DNA from: Cristatella mucedo
Taxonomy: Eukaryota > Bryozoa > Phylactolaemata > Cristatellidae
Direction: 5' to 3'
DNA length: 64,000 nt
Assembly: GCA_009760855.2 (NCBI GenBank)
Contig: WPIO01000070.1
Span: forward strand, 1,792,501-1,856,500
Shown here: one piece after another, positions 42,508 through 54,310 of the stretch
Numbering within the stretch: position 1 is the stretch's first letter
Layout: each line of letters opens with the position of its first letter
Notes under the pieces: model-generated
What the model saw: the letters and a program-made list of their open reading frames with translations, nothing else
What the model was told of the DNA's origin: nothing
Database searches by the model: none
Position numbers and translations under genes: made by a program

Positions 42508-43336
42508 GTGAAATATCTCCTGTTGAATCAGCTCGAAATCTAGGTGTCATATTCCAAAGTGACCTCTCGTTAGACGACCACATCAGCTCCACAGTCAAAT
42601 CTGCCTGATTTCAGCTACATAACATTGCTAAAATTCGAGCTTGTTTAGATAAGGATACCATGTCTACGTTGGTCCATGCATTCGTGACATCCCGTCTCGA
42701 CTTCTGCAACTCACTGCTTGCTGGCCTACCGGCATGTGCGATAAGTCGATTGCAGCTGGTGCAAAACTCCGCAGCTAGGCTTGTCTGTCGTGAGCGTCGC
42801 AGTTGCCACACCACACCACTTCTCGCCGACCTGCACTGGCTCCCAGTCAACCAACGGATCGTCTTCAAGGTTTTGTCTCTCACTTTTATGTCACTTCATT
42901 CTTCGGCTCCAGCCTATCTTTCAGATCTACTTCCCCTCAAGGCCAAGCATCGTACCACCTGCTTTTCGGAATCCAACAGCCTACCAATACCTCGTACAAA
43001 CCTCAAATCCTTTGGAGACCGTGGATTTAGTACTTGTGCTCTCAAAGCCTGTAACTCACTCCCGAATTGCGTCACAACATCCCCTGACTTAACCACATTT
43101 AAAAAGAACTTTAAAAACTCCTATTTAGGACAGCCTCAAGTGGATCCCTGGGATTCGTCCTTCGTGTGCTTATTCGTGCTGCCACTAACCACATTTGCAT
43201 GCTGACCCTGTGCATGTCACCCCTAACCATGGTATTCACGTTGTTTGTTTATCAAGCATGATATTACTCACCATTCAAACGCGGTTCCCTTGGCAGCAAA
43301 TGTAAAGTGCCTAGAAAGAGATTGAGTTCTCTGATG
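42508..43336 (+). pseudogene. LINE family 1 ORF2 C-terminus plus truncated 3' end
   Basis: It starts at [20 protein letters not shown], has a stop where SAYFQ should be (cctga at 42603), then a long open stretch [20 protein letters not shown] to near the native end. The 3' UTR is present but the tail ends after ctgatgtgat with no ATT run. Confidence 0.88.
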
Positions 43337-43408
43337 TGATACGTACTCATATTTGCTTATGCTTATGTGAGGGAGATTAAAAGGATCTCTTATCTTTTCT
43401 AATTGCAG

Positions 43409-43510
43409 TCGGGCTTCGAAGAACTGTCTTATGTGGCTAGCAGGCGGCTGTCATTGGAAGAGACGACTTGGTGCTGCTGTCGCAAGGAGGAACGCATCTC
43501 TGCTTTATGA
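43409..43510 (+). CDS. Weak candidate terminal exon
   Basis: A good acceptor (cttttctaattgcag) is followed by 33 open codons (SGFEELSYVASRRLSLEE...) and TGA at 43508. There is no family match and no supporting upstream exon. It lies 70 bases after a truncated family 1 LINE. Confidence 0.12.
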   Translation, partial: SGFEELSYVASRRLSLEETTWCCCRKEERISAL

Positions 43511-43974
43511 TTGGCAGATCGTTCGATGAGCTGGCATGCTGCTCTACACGTAATGCAGGCGAGCTGCTAGACGTCAACAAAAGGAAAGTGCATCGGTGGT
43601 TGGCAGCCACAAGGTGGAAAGGAAACCGGCTGTCTGCTCTTAATGAGCTTGTGCTGGAGCATTTGTGGTGAAGGGAAACCGTACCTCCTGGTTGCCAGAC
43701 TGCCTAGCCGGGATTCTGTTTCACCTAACAGGACTACTACATCCCATCCCGGCCTCCATCTAATCGGTGCGATCTGTTGTCCACTGCAGCCCGGCAGCCT
43801 GCCGGACCGCCCGCAGAGCTGATCGGAGGCTGATCGGAGGCACTCTTCGCACTCACTCCTCTGTAGCCTTGACCTTGGCGGCTGCATCTGCAGCTCATTG
43901 TAAGCTCCAGGTCCTGTTTGCATCCTGCAAAGCAGAAGCAGTCGCCTTGGTCGTGCAGAGGCCATGGGCAGCCA

Positions 43975-44066
43975 ACGTGCTTCCTGTTTGCAGCAAATGT
44001 AAAGTGCCTTGAAAGAGATCGAGTTATATGAGCGTGCTAAATCAAAAGTATTATTGTTATTATCAT
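43975..44066 (+). mobile_element. LINE family 1, short 3' tail
   Basis: Only the last block remains (cagcaaatgtaaagtgcc, the GAG hairpin and tattattgttattatc). It is a very short 5'-truncated insertion. Confidence 0.7.
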
Positions 44067-44758
44067 GATAAACGTATCATCCCATGCAGACCCAGCCAGG
44101 TTTGATTCTCAAATGACGAGACCCATCCTTCCTTCGTCACAACGATCTGCTATCCTTCCTCTGTTAACTGAATGTGAGGCAGTGGTGGCTCCGAGGGCTG
44201 ACTCTGATCGTGCCGCACATGCTACGTGCTGCGCCCGTCGTGCTGCTGCTGCTGGCTCAGCCTTTATTTTTTAGCCTTCTTTACGTCTAGCGGAAAAAAC
44301 TTCCCTAGCGAAAGCTTGTTGCTTCCAGAATGCTGCTTGTGTGGTCCCTTCAGCAAAGAGCTTTTTATCTATGCATCAGGTCATCAGCCACGTGGGAGTG
44401 CTACTTATTAAGCCTCATTTGTACCTATCCAGGAGCTTAGCATAATGTGTGTCTACCCTTGCTGCTTAGCAGATCTGTATGTGGTAAAAACAAACATTGT
44501 TTTTAATCCTTGAATGGCGATGCTTTGGGTACTGGATATTGGCTTTGCAGTCCAGAAGCAGGCCAGGGCAATTGAGAGTTTATCCACATTTCTCTAAGAA
44601 TATTGAAGGATCATACCTGTACTAAACTTAGAAAATTGGCTCTACAACTTGTTTCTCACATGTCAGAGACGAACAGTTGCTGTAAAGCTGCCTGATGTCA
44701 GTCCATCCATCACCTAGGCTCAAATCCTATGATGTAGTGAACTAGCAGCATTTACTTA

Positions 44759-44759
<1 letters not shown>

Positions 44760-44823
<64 letters not shown>
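44760..44823. repeat. TA microsatellite
   Basis: About 32 pure TA units, running directly into the 3' tail of a minus-strand SINE-2. Confidence 0.95.
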
Positions 44824-44826
<3 letters not shown>

Positions 44827-44990
44827 CATTTGTATAGCACCCCATGAGAACTTAATCTCTATTCAGGTGCTTCACATTTCTACGGGGCTCGAGCCCACCC
44901 CCCCCCCGACCTCGGCCATCAAAAACATTCACCTTGACCTCGGTTGGGGCAAGCACCTTAACCACTGGGCTAAACCAGCACGGCAGCATA
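44822..44990 (-). mobile_element. SINE-2, full length, joined to a TA microsatellite
   Basis: The tail, a box B broken by a C-run (gagcccacccccccccc on +), middle block and head are all present. The 3' end passes directly into the TA run at 44760-44823. Confidence 0.85.
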
Positions 44991-45724
44991 TTGTTCTTCC
45001 GAAATTTGGCAGTTTTGCTGCAGCATCTGTATACTGTGCGATCATTCACACGCTGGCCATCAACTCACCAATTAGGATGTTGGCTGTATTAATGACTCCT
45101 CGGCAAGATCCCTGCAGCCGTGTCATGCCAGGAATGCAAATGCTTGCAAGTACTTGGGTGATTCAATCCTTATGCAGCTCGCACAGAGTAGACGGCAGCA
45201 TAGAGCAGAGGAACTTTCGAGCTACTAATCGTTGATTGCTTAGTTAAGGAAGTAATACAATGCTGAACTAGTTATACTTGTTGTGATCGCCCTCAAATGA
45301 TCGTGGGCTCTTTTCAGCTGATTCCGCGAGATCAGCTGAAAAGATAAGTTCAACTGGTCATGAACTCTGAACTCGTCACCTTCTGCTACCAGAAGCCAAG
45401 AATAGACGTCAGTGCTGCTGTCAGCCTTCTGTACAGCCATGCGTGAGAACCATGAGTTGCAGGAACGAACGGTTGAACGGCTCGATCTGATTCAGTACAA
45501 TCCGACGGGGGGCACCGCTCCCGGATTAGTTTGATGCAGTATAACGTAAAATCGTTGCCAATTGACTCAAAAAAGACATGCAGATGGGAGGTGCGAGTGT
45601 AAGACATTTAACTGCAGTATTACAATTCATTGCCCTATCGGAAAACGGGTCTCTCTCTTTATGATGAAGCCACGATGAGGCACATATGCACAATCCAAAA
45701 ATGCCGATGTCGACGATCAACTCT

Positions 45725-47719
45725 CTCCTCAACCGCTCCCAGGTTAACTCCTTACTAAATGATCTATGTGATGATCTAGCGAATCGCTTCTCTAGCTTTT
45801 TTGTCCAGAAGGTAGACAAGATCAGGGAGTCCATCCCTGCGATGGCAGCATCCCCCTAGAATGCTATACCTCGATTCCATGCAGCACCTCAATGTCTACT
45901 TTCAAGCAGGTCACTAGTGACCTCATCCTGAAGTTCATATCCAAATCGATGAAGACAACTAGTCCTTTAGGCTCCATTCCCTACTATATCCTACTTCAAC
46001 GTTGCATTGATCTGCTGCTGCCATGCATAACTAACATCATAAATATGTCATTAGCCTCACGTCATGTCCCAGCACCTTTTTAAAAAGGCTGTAGTAAAAA
46101 ACCACTGCTCAAGAAAGCATCCCTAGACAAAGGGAACTCAAGCGACTTTCGCCCAGTCTCCCTCCTACCGTTCCTATCAAAGACACTGGAACGAGTCGTG
46201 GCAGACCAGATGAACTGATATATTGAAACTTCACACCTTACTAGTAAGTTTCAGTCTGGTTTTAGAGCTAATCACTCCACAGAGTCAGCATTGCTTCAGG
46301 TGTAGAACGATCTACTTAGAAATGCAGACTTGGGTAGAATATCTCTACTTGTTTTGCTCGATCATTCGGCAGCTTTTGATGCCATCGATTACCAAATCCT
46401 TCACGAGCGCCTCTCATTTCGCCTGGGCATTACTGGCACTGCATTGCAATGGTTCAGGTCCTATGTTAGTGGGAGACTCCAGAGTATTGATGAGAATGGA
46501 CAAAGATCATCCGAGGAACCTCTGAAATATGGATGACCGCAGGGCTCCATGTGTGGTCCTGTTCTTTTCATGGTTTATAATCTTGCCGATATGATTGCCA
46601 AGCACAATCTGTGCTTTCACTTCTATGCGGACGACACTCAGATGTACCTTTGCTTTGATCACTCCCAGCCCTCGAGCACGTCGAATTCTCTTAACTCCTT
46701 TGACGCATGTATTGATGACATCCTCACATGGATAGCAGCCAATTTTCTAAAACTGACTGATGATAAAACCAACTTACTAGTTATGGGAAAACCGAATGTG
46801 ATTCGGAAATTGGAAAGGCTAACGCTCAAAATCGGCTCTGCCAACATATCTCCTGTTGAAACTGCACGAAATCTAGGTGTCATGTTCCAAAGTGACCTTT
46901 AGTTAGACGACCACATCAGCTCCACAATCAAGTATGCCTACTTTCAGCTACATATCATTGCTAAAATTTGGGCTTTTTTAGATAAGGATACCTCATCTAA
47001 GTTGGTCCGTGCATTTGTGACATCCCGTCTTGTCTTATGTGACTCACTGCTTGCTGGCCTACCGTCATGTTCAATCAGGCGTTTATAGCTGGTGCAAAAC
47101 TCTGCAGCTAGGCTTGTCTGTCGTGAGCGTCGAAGTTACCACGTCACACCACTTCTCGCCGACCTGCACTGGCTCCCAGTTAAGCAACGGATCGACTTCA
47201 AGGTTCTGTTCTCACTTTCAGGTCCCTTCATTCTTTGGCTCCAGCCTACCTATCAGATCTTCTGCCCCACCAGGCTAAGTATCGTACCACCTGCTTTTTG
47301 GAATGTAACTGTTAAACTATACCTTATACAAACCTTAAATCCTTTGGAGACTTTGCATTTAGTTCGTATGCCCCGAACGCCTGGAACTTACTCCCTTCCT
47401 TTGTCAGGATATCTCCTGACTTTACTGCATTTAAAAAGAAACTAAAACGCATCTGTTTATGACTTTTAGTTGGTCCCTGTGATTTGTCCTTCATGTGCTT
47501 ATGTCTGCTGACACTGTTGCATGCTGCCACTAACCACACTTGTATGCTAACCCTGTGCATGTCACCCCTAACCATGTAATTCATGTTGTTTATTGAGCAT
47601 GTTACCACTAACCATCTGATCGTACTTCCTTTTGTAGCATTAGTAAAGCGCCTAGAATGAGATTGAGTTCTCTTAGGGCACTTTATCAAACGTATCATTA
47701 TTATTATTATTGTTATTAC
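45725..47719 (+). pseudogene. LINE family 1, longest copy: linker, reverse transcriptase, C-terminus, 3' tail
   Basis: This is the most 5'-complete copy. Before the reverse transcriptase it keeps the linker LLNRSQVNSLLNDLCDDLAN and FSSFFVQKVDKIRESIPAM. It then shows [30 protein letters not shown] (one Leu replaced by His, Asp kept), a PQGSM-type motif B, FYADDTQMYL (catalytic DD kept), NLGVMFQSDL and the C-terminal region, followed by the 3' UTR and ATT tail. Many in-frame stops and frameshifts (for example near 45856, 46533 and 46900) make it inactive. No endonuclease domain is seen upstream. Confidence 0.9.
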
Positions 47720-48131
47720 GAAGTCCGTCAGATATTTTCCGATGGTTCGAGTTGATTAGGGAAAATGGTATGCCTGCACTGTTACACTGCCTGTTGCATC
47801 GTTTTATCATAGGCTAGGTGAAAGCTGGAGCTGCAGATTTTGCCGGTCAAACCCCCTCTGCCCAGTCAGGGGTCAGTGTAAAGGTCAGTGGTATATGAAG
47901 CCCAGGCTGCAGCAGCTGCTGGTGCTGGAGCAGCAGCTGCAGCATACGTTGCCCAGGTGAGTGGCCAGTGGTGGCCAGTCGGTGTACACTCCCCCTTGTC
48001 CTGGTCCCCCTCCGGAGCAGCTCGTGCTGCTGCTGCAATCGACTGCAGCCGCTGCCAACGGCTGCCAACCCTCTGAGCATCAGGATATCTATGGTGTGGT
48101 TGTTGTCACTGCTGCTCAAGGAAGTGCAGCG

Positions 48132-48288
48132 ATATGTATTACATTTGTATAGCACCCTAAGAGAACTTAATCTCTATCTATACAGGCGTTTCACACATGC
48201 CTGTCACGGGCCTGGAGCCCACGGCCTTGGCCTTGACCGTGATCTGAGCCGAACACCTTGGCCACTGGGCTAAACCAGCACGGTGCAC
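48132..48288 (-). mobile_element. SINE-2, full length
   Basis: Tail (acatttgtatagcaccctaa on +), a small duplication in ctctatctatacagg, box B and head ggccactgggctaaaccagc are present. It ends eight bases before a candidate splice acceptor. Confidence 0.8.
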
Positions 48289-48296
48289 TGTACCAG

Positions 48297-48379
48297 CGTT
48301 ACGTAGGGAATATCTTGGCGCCGAAAAACGTCGTGACAGCTTCTCAAGCGCAGCTGAGCGACTCAGGACGCAGCGTGAG
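48297..48379 (+). CDS. Candidate exon of an unidentified gene
   Basis: The acceptor is gtaccag, directly after a SINE-2 copy, and the donor is GTACGT at 48380. Two leading bases are followed by 27 open codons reading LRREYLGAEKRRDSFSSAA and ERLRTQRE. The composition is charged and helix-like, unlike the surrounding repeats. The RR...AE-KRRD...L spacing is vaguely like the start of a basic helix-loop-helix domain but one residue short, so no assignment is made. Confidence 0.3.
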
Positions 48380-48629
48380 GTACGTCATCATCACGTCGGA
48401 ATTCGCCGTGAAGACATGAAGCCACCTACTGAGCAGGCGGCCGGTGCTTCGGAAGCCAGAAAAAGCTACTGTGAGTCTGGGACGTTCCGGAGGACCATCA
48501 ATCATCACCATTGAGGAGCATCCATCATCGAGCCTTCAAGCGTAGCTGTTATGTGGCAGTATTATGGTATATGCAAGCAACAGTGATGCTGGGCAACAGT
48601 TATGTCTACTCAACTAAGACATTAAATTA

Positions 48630-49555
48630 ACTACTAAATGATGATAAAATCGAACTGCTGCTCATGGGACACCCTAATCGTGTGGCTGGATTAAAAGGCT
48701 TTGCTCTTCTAATAGGCGTTGCTGTCGTGCGACCGTCACCACGTGCTCGAAATTTAGGTGTCGTTTTCGACAGCTGCCTCAATTTTAAAAGCTTCATTCT
48801 GAAGGCTGCTTTTACAACTAGCCATCACGTCGGATCCCTATCTAAGATTAGGAGCTGTCTTCCACAGTGGCTTGCAAGAGATGTAACTAGCTCCTTAGTT
48901 CTGTCTCTGCTTGATCATTGTAATTCCCTTTTGGCTGGACTACCAAAGAAAGCAACTCGGCCACTGCAGCTGGCTATGAAAATGGCTGCAAGGCTAGTTT
49001 TCATGTCCCAGAGGTTTGACTACCTGTCTCCTTTGCTAAAAGAGTTAGGATGGATGCCGGTTGAGCAACGGATGCAGAGGAAAGTTCTTACGCTGACCCA
49101 CAAGGCCAGCCACGGCTTGGCTTCTCCATAGCTAGTTGACCTGCTGCACCAGTTTCAGTCTCCTCGTGCCCTCAGGTCATGGACAATAAATTGTTCCATT
49201 CCTCCGCTTAAAGACCGTGCGACAGAAGCTTAAGCTCTGCAGGCCCTAGACTGTGGAACTTCCTTCCACGATTCTTAAGCAACGACAACTACTTTCCTGC
49301 TGTCGACTATGGCATATCTTTTTCAGCGTTCCTGAGTTGCTACTTCTATGCTACTCACTACCTCAACTGCTCACCTGACTCTGCTATGCTTCCCACTTTC
49401 TCTTTGTTGGGTGAGATGAAGTCTGTTTGCTACCGAATGAGTACCGAAAGCCGCTTAGGCTGTGAGTGGGCTATACAAAACACTCCTGCATAACGCCCAC
49501 TTAGTCTTTATGGCTTTGTGGAGTTACAGACGGAGATACGTTACATAACATTGCA
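48630..49555 (+). pseudogene. LINE family 2 (L2/CR1-group relative), ORF2 C-terminus and 3' tail
   Basis: An open stretch from about 48630 to 49131 reads LNDDKIELLLMGHPNRVAGL, then [58 protein letters not shown] and LGWMPVEQRMQRKVLTLTHK. This parallels family 1 domain by domain at low identity, so it is a separate lineage. The 3' end has a distinctive block (aacgcccacttagtctttat, gagttacagacggagata). It is the best representative of this family here. The 5' part is missing. Confidence 0.85.
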
Positions 49556-49559
49556 TTAC

Positions 49560-49842
49560 GAGCTGACATTATTGTGTGCATGATAAATCTGCTATTTTTG
49601 TTTGTGGAATTGCGAGAATGATGGAAAATGATGTAGGAAAGGGGATAGTGAAAGCCGGCACTATTAGGGAGAGGGAAATAGACAGAGAGGGAAATAGACA
49701 GGGGGATATAGAGAGCAGGAGGGAGAGGGTGGGTACTGGTAGAGGTGGATACTGAGAAGGGTGGGTACTTTTAGAGAGAGAGGAGATGCTGCAACAGCTA
49801 GAAAGACAGAGACGTTGGAAGGGAGAGAGAGGGAAAGAGAGA

Positions 49843-49906
<64 letters not shown>

Positions 49907-49931
49907 GAGAGAGAGAGAGAGAGAGACAGAG

Positions 49932-50022
<91 letters not shown>

Positions 50023-50060
50023 ACAGAAACAAGGATACGAAAAGACAGAGAGAGACAGAG

Positions 50061-50119
<59 letters not shown>

Positions 50120-51520
50120 ACAGAAACAAGGATACGAAAAGACAGATAGAGACTCTTGCCTGGTCACACATAGAGAAAGTATGCCACCAAGTTGTTGAAG
50201 CCCAAGAAGCAAGGAACAGCAAAACGTTGTTGGCCTTGGCCGACGGCTGAGCAGCAGTCCGAGCAGAAGGTGCAGTGTCTGCAGCAACGTGTACTGAGGC
50301 AATTACGCTACTGTTTTGATTGTGGGGCCGCCCGGGCTGGTCCGAGCAGGTCCGGGTGCATTCTTGGCTGACTGCCGCAGCTTTGAAAGCTGCTGACTGA
50401 TATATTAGTGCACTGAAAGCTGCCAGCAATTGTGAGCACCTGTTTTGCCCACTCTCTGGTTGCCGGACTCTGGTAAGAGCTGAGGGCAGCTCAACTGTTT
50501 GCGAGCAGATCGCCTGCCTGCCAGCAGCCTCGGACGTTGTACCTCTTCCTATGCCCACTCCCCCATTCAATTAGGTTTGATGACATTGAGAAAATACTTG
50601 TGGTAAGTTTTTCTGTTAATGCCAAAGCACCCGGCCACTGGAGGAGTGCTCTGGCAACTTTCCAGCCACGACGTCCAGAGTCTCTGCCTGTAGTCGCATA
50701 CCTTCTGCAGCTCCTCGGCTGCTAATCGCCCCCATGCCGAGTGCTCAGGGCTGCCTGAGAAAGAAAGCCCTGGCACCGGCTTTGTCTCCGAACTAGTGGC
50801 TGCTAGAGGGAGCCACGTGCTACAGGGAGCCACGTGGCTCCATTCACGGACACCTTGCTCCCTCGGTCAGGCCGTTGAGGGAGGAGCAGGGGTGGGGCAG
50901 TTGTAGCCATCAAGGTCGCTGCCAAGTGCCGGCACCCTGGGCCACGAGCCCGTAGATGGATGAGCCCGTGGGCTATTGCCCCCTGCTCCATCCGCGACGC
51001 CCAGGCGAGTCAGCTGTTTGGTTTTCACCTAAGAGTGCAGTCTATCAGGCCAATGAGCCAACGAGCTAGCTTGTTCAGCGCCCAGCGATTTCGAGCCTCG
51101 AGCGGACAGCTGAACCTCGGCCATGAACAATGAGCTGAATGACTACTGAGAGCCGCTTATGAGATAGCCGCGATTTATCTCAGACTTACGAGCAGTTCGA
51201 TTTACTGCTACATATGAACGAGACTAGCGTATGACTTACGACCTGGCCATTATATAAAGCACTGCCCTGATCACGGTTGCTCTTGGAATAACGATCTGCC
51301 GGTCAACGAGTGCTAGCGCTGACCATGAGCTTCTGTAAGCCTGCAAATGAGTCTCTCCTTAGTCACCTGTCGTATCAGCCATAACATATAGGCAGTTCGT
51401 GCTTTTTCTAATACGGTGTCGTTGTTAGAGCTGTGTGCAGAATATTGAGCACTGCGTCGTAATCGTTGGCATACTGCCAGTTGCAGGTCGTTGCGAATTG
51501 CACAGGCTGTGCCGAAACCC
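49560..51520. other. Intergenic or intronic, simple repeat plus unassigned sequence
   Basis: Outside the compound GA repeat no gene could be supported. 50600-51010 is moderately GC-rich with no clear exon. Confidence 0.5.
49815..50150. repeat. Compound GA microsatellite with a duplicated 33-base spacer
   Basis: Long GA runs are broken by gacag units and by two copies of a spacer (gtggacacagaaacaaggat...acgaaaagacaga) starting at 50017 and 50114. The 97-base spacing shows that a GA-plus-spacer block was duplicated. It produces long SLSLSL or ERERER open frames that are not genes. Confidence 0.95.
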
Positions 51521-51524
51521 GAAC

Positions 51525-51996
51525 TAGTCTCCCCCACCAGGCTAAGCATCGTAGCACCTGCTTTTCGGAATCCAACTGTTTACCCATACCTCGTACAAAT
51601 CTCAAATCCGTTGGAGACCACACCTTTAGCTCGTATGCCCCCAAATCCTGAAACTCACTCCCGACTTGCATCACAACATCCCATGATTTGACCACATTTA
51701 AAAAGAACTCAAAAATACACCTATTTAGGACAGCATTTTGTGGGTCCCTGTGATTCATCCTTTATGTGCTTATGCTGACACTGTGCACTGTGCTTATGCT
51801 GACACTGTGCATGCTGCCACTAACCAAATTTTCATGCCGCCCCTGTGCATGTCACCCCTAACCATGCTATTTTGGTTGTTTATCGAGCCTGATACTACTA
51901 ACCATGTGATCGGGCTTCATTTGCAGCAAATGCAAAGTGCCTAGAAAGAGATTGAGCTGTTCATAGGTGATCAAGTGTATTATTATTATTATTATT
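51525..51996 (+). pseudogene. LINE family 1, ORF2 end and 3' UTR
   Basis: It begins at the [20 protein letters not shown] segment, continues [16 protein letters not shown] with a stop, then the 3' UTR and (att)n ending at 51996. The 3' UTR carries a short duplication of tgcttatgctgacactgtgc at 51767-51809. Confidence 0.85.
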
Positions 51997-52094
51997 CGGG
52001 GTTTCGCAGTGACGACACTGCCTTGAAGTTTGTTTCCTGAGTGATCAGAAGAGAATCCTTTTTAAATGACCCTAGCTGCTGCGTATAAACGAAA

Positions 52095-53275
52095 GCCATG
52101 GAGCCACATTGAACTAATAATATAATAATAATGATAACAATGCACTTGATAAAGTGCCCTCAGAGAACTCAATCTCTTTCTAGGCGCTTTACATTTGCTA
52201 TGTATGTATCTCCGTCAGTAACTCCACAAAGTCATAAAGACCATGTGGGTGTTACGCAGGAGAGTTTTGTATAGCGAACTCACGGCCTAAGCGGCTTTCG
52301 GTACGAATTCGGTACCCAACAGACTTCGTCTCACGCAACAAAGAGAAAGTGGGAAGCATAGCAGAGTCAGGAGAGCAGTTGAGGTAGAGAGTAGCATGGA
52401 CGTAGCAGCTCAGGACCTCTGAAAAAAATGTGCCATAGTCGGCAGTTGGAGAGTAGTTATCGTTGCGTAAGGGTTGTGGAAGCGAGTTCCACAGCTAGGA
52501 CCTGCAGAGTTCAAGCTTCTGTCGCCAGCTGCCTTTAAGTGGAGGAATGGGACAGCTAATTTATTGTCCACACAGGACCTGAGGGCGCGAACAGGCTGAA
52601 ACTGATGCAGTAGTTCAGCTAGGTACGAAGGAGCCAAGCCGTGGCGGGCCTTGTGGGTCAGCGTAAGAACTTTGCTCTGTATCCTTTGCTCAACCGGCAA
52701 CCATCCTAGCTCTTTCAGCACAGGTGACACGTGCTCAAACCGCTGGGCTGCAAAGGGAAACGCGATTGAATGGTGAGTAAAATCATGCTTGATAAACAAC
52801 ATGAATTGCATAGTTAGTTGTGACATGCACATGGTAAGGATGCAAGTGCAGTTAGTGGCAGCATGCACAGTGTCAGTGAGCATAAGCACATGAAGGATGA
52901 ATCACAGGGGCCCACTAAATGCTGTCCTAAATAGGTGTTTTTAAATTCTTTTTTAATGTGGTCAAGTCAGGGGATGTTGTGATGCAAGTCGGGAGCGAGT
53001 TCCAGGCTTTGAGGGCATACGAGCTAAATGCACGGTCTCCAAAGGATGTGAGGTTTGTACGAGGTGTTTGTAAACTTTTGGATTCTGAAAAGCGGGTGGT
53101 ACGATGCTTGGCCTTGTGGGGGAATAGATCTGAGAGATAGGCTGAAACCAAAGAATGAAGTGACCTAAAATTGAGCGACAAAAGCGTGAAGTCAATCCGT
53201 TGCTTGACTGGTAGCCAGTGCAGGTCGGCAAGAAGTCGAGTATTGTGGCAACTTCGACGCTCACGACGAAAACTC
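52095..53275 (-). pseudogene. LINE family 1 copy interrupted by LINE family 2
   Basis: On the minus strand, 53275-52749 holds the ORF2 C-terminus ([40 protein letters not shown]) and most of the 3' UTR, and 52198-52095 holds the tail with an ataataata end. The two parts were continuous at atttgct/gcaaaggg before a family 2 element landed between them. Confidence 0.88.
52199..52748 (-). pseudogene. LINE family 2 inserted in LINE family 1
   Basis: On the minus strand it reads QRFEHVSPVLKELGWLPVEQ, then RIQSKVLTLTHKARHGLAPS and YLAELLHQFQPVRALRS, then the family 2 3' block. Both borders fall inside a family 1 3' UTR, with at most gct repeated at the two ends. Confidence 0.85.
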
Positions 53276-53467
53276 GCTCTTCTTATCTTGCCAGCTTATC
53301 TTCAATTGCTTCGTGCCAAGCCTTGCTAACTGAAATAATTCCGTACCACCTGGCCCTCGGGATTGCTGTACGACTGGCATAGGCGTGCTTGTATCTGATG
53401 CAAGCACTGAGATTATCGGCATTTTAGTATGCCGATCTTCATTAGGCAGAAAAAGAAGAAGGGAACG

Positions 53468-53602
53468 TTGGCTGGTTTAACAGCCTCATGTATAGAGCGC
53501 TATGGGAGCCTTATTGGCTATCGTCATCGCTTACAGTGGGCAAAGCCAATGGACTCGAACCCACGAGCCAGGTCGTGAAGAGTGAGTACCTTATTCATGG
53601 GC
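53468..53602 (-). mobile_element. SINE-1, old diverged copy
   Basis: On the minus strand the body (ctatcgtcatcgcttacagt on +) and box B region (gactcgaacccacgagccag on +) are recognisable. The inverted repeat is lost. Confidence 0.6.
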
Positions 53603-54164
53603 AAGAACCTATAGGCAGTAAGGTGATGTAAGATTTAGGCTACGAGCTCTCAAAAATCCATATCCTTGGATGTGTAATTGGCTTTTTTGTGTAGTGCTGA
53701 CAGCTGGCCATCTGAGAACAGAACTCTGGTATCTGACCTCTAGTCTCTGATCGTTGACCTCTGGTATATGGCCTCTGGTCTAAAAATTCATGTATCCGAA
53801 CTCTGGTATCTGATCTCTAATGACCTCCAACCTCTGACCTCTAACTGCTCTTATCTTAATACCTAAAGGTATCTTGAAGAAGTTAGGTAAAGGTTCACTC
53901 TTTGCATGGAGTCACCCAAGACCCTGCTCTCTAGCATGTGGGGGAAAGACCGTGAACGAGCCCGACATGTTCTTGACCTTAGAATGAATGCTGATGGGTG
54001 ACGCTTGGCCAGAGCAAGGCTCTGGCTGCACCAGCTGTCCTTGGCCCCAGCACCAATCTTCCAGCTGCTGCCTTTGTGCTGTGCCATAACATGTCGAGAA
54101 AGGGACAGCTGAGGTAAAGTCAGTGGTTAAACCTGCTCGGCCTGGTTCACGCACTGCACGTGAC

Positions 54165-54310
54165 CCGGGGTTAAGCTGCTTGCTATTCACGACCCAGGTC
54201 ACTGGTTCGACTTTTGCAGTGGTCGAACCTTTATTGCCCTCTGCAAGCCGCCGTGATAGCCGCTATGCTCTTCTGCCACTACATAAATGAGGCTGTTAAA
54301 TCAGCTGATC
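54165..54310 (+). mobile_element. SINE-1, old diverged copy
   Basis: It matches at gttaagctgcttgctattca, cactggttcgac, ctgcaagccgccgtgatagc and gaggctgttaaatcagctg. Confidence 0.6.

Noticed and set aside
49569-50570. Open frames of 145-333 codons on both strands
   Set aside because: They are translations of the GA/CT microsatellite (ERERER, SLSLSL) with no domain or splice context.
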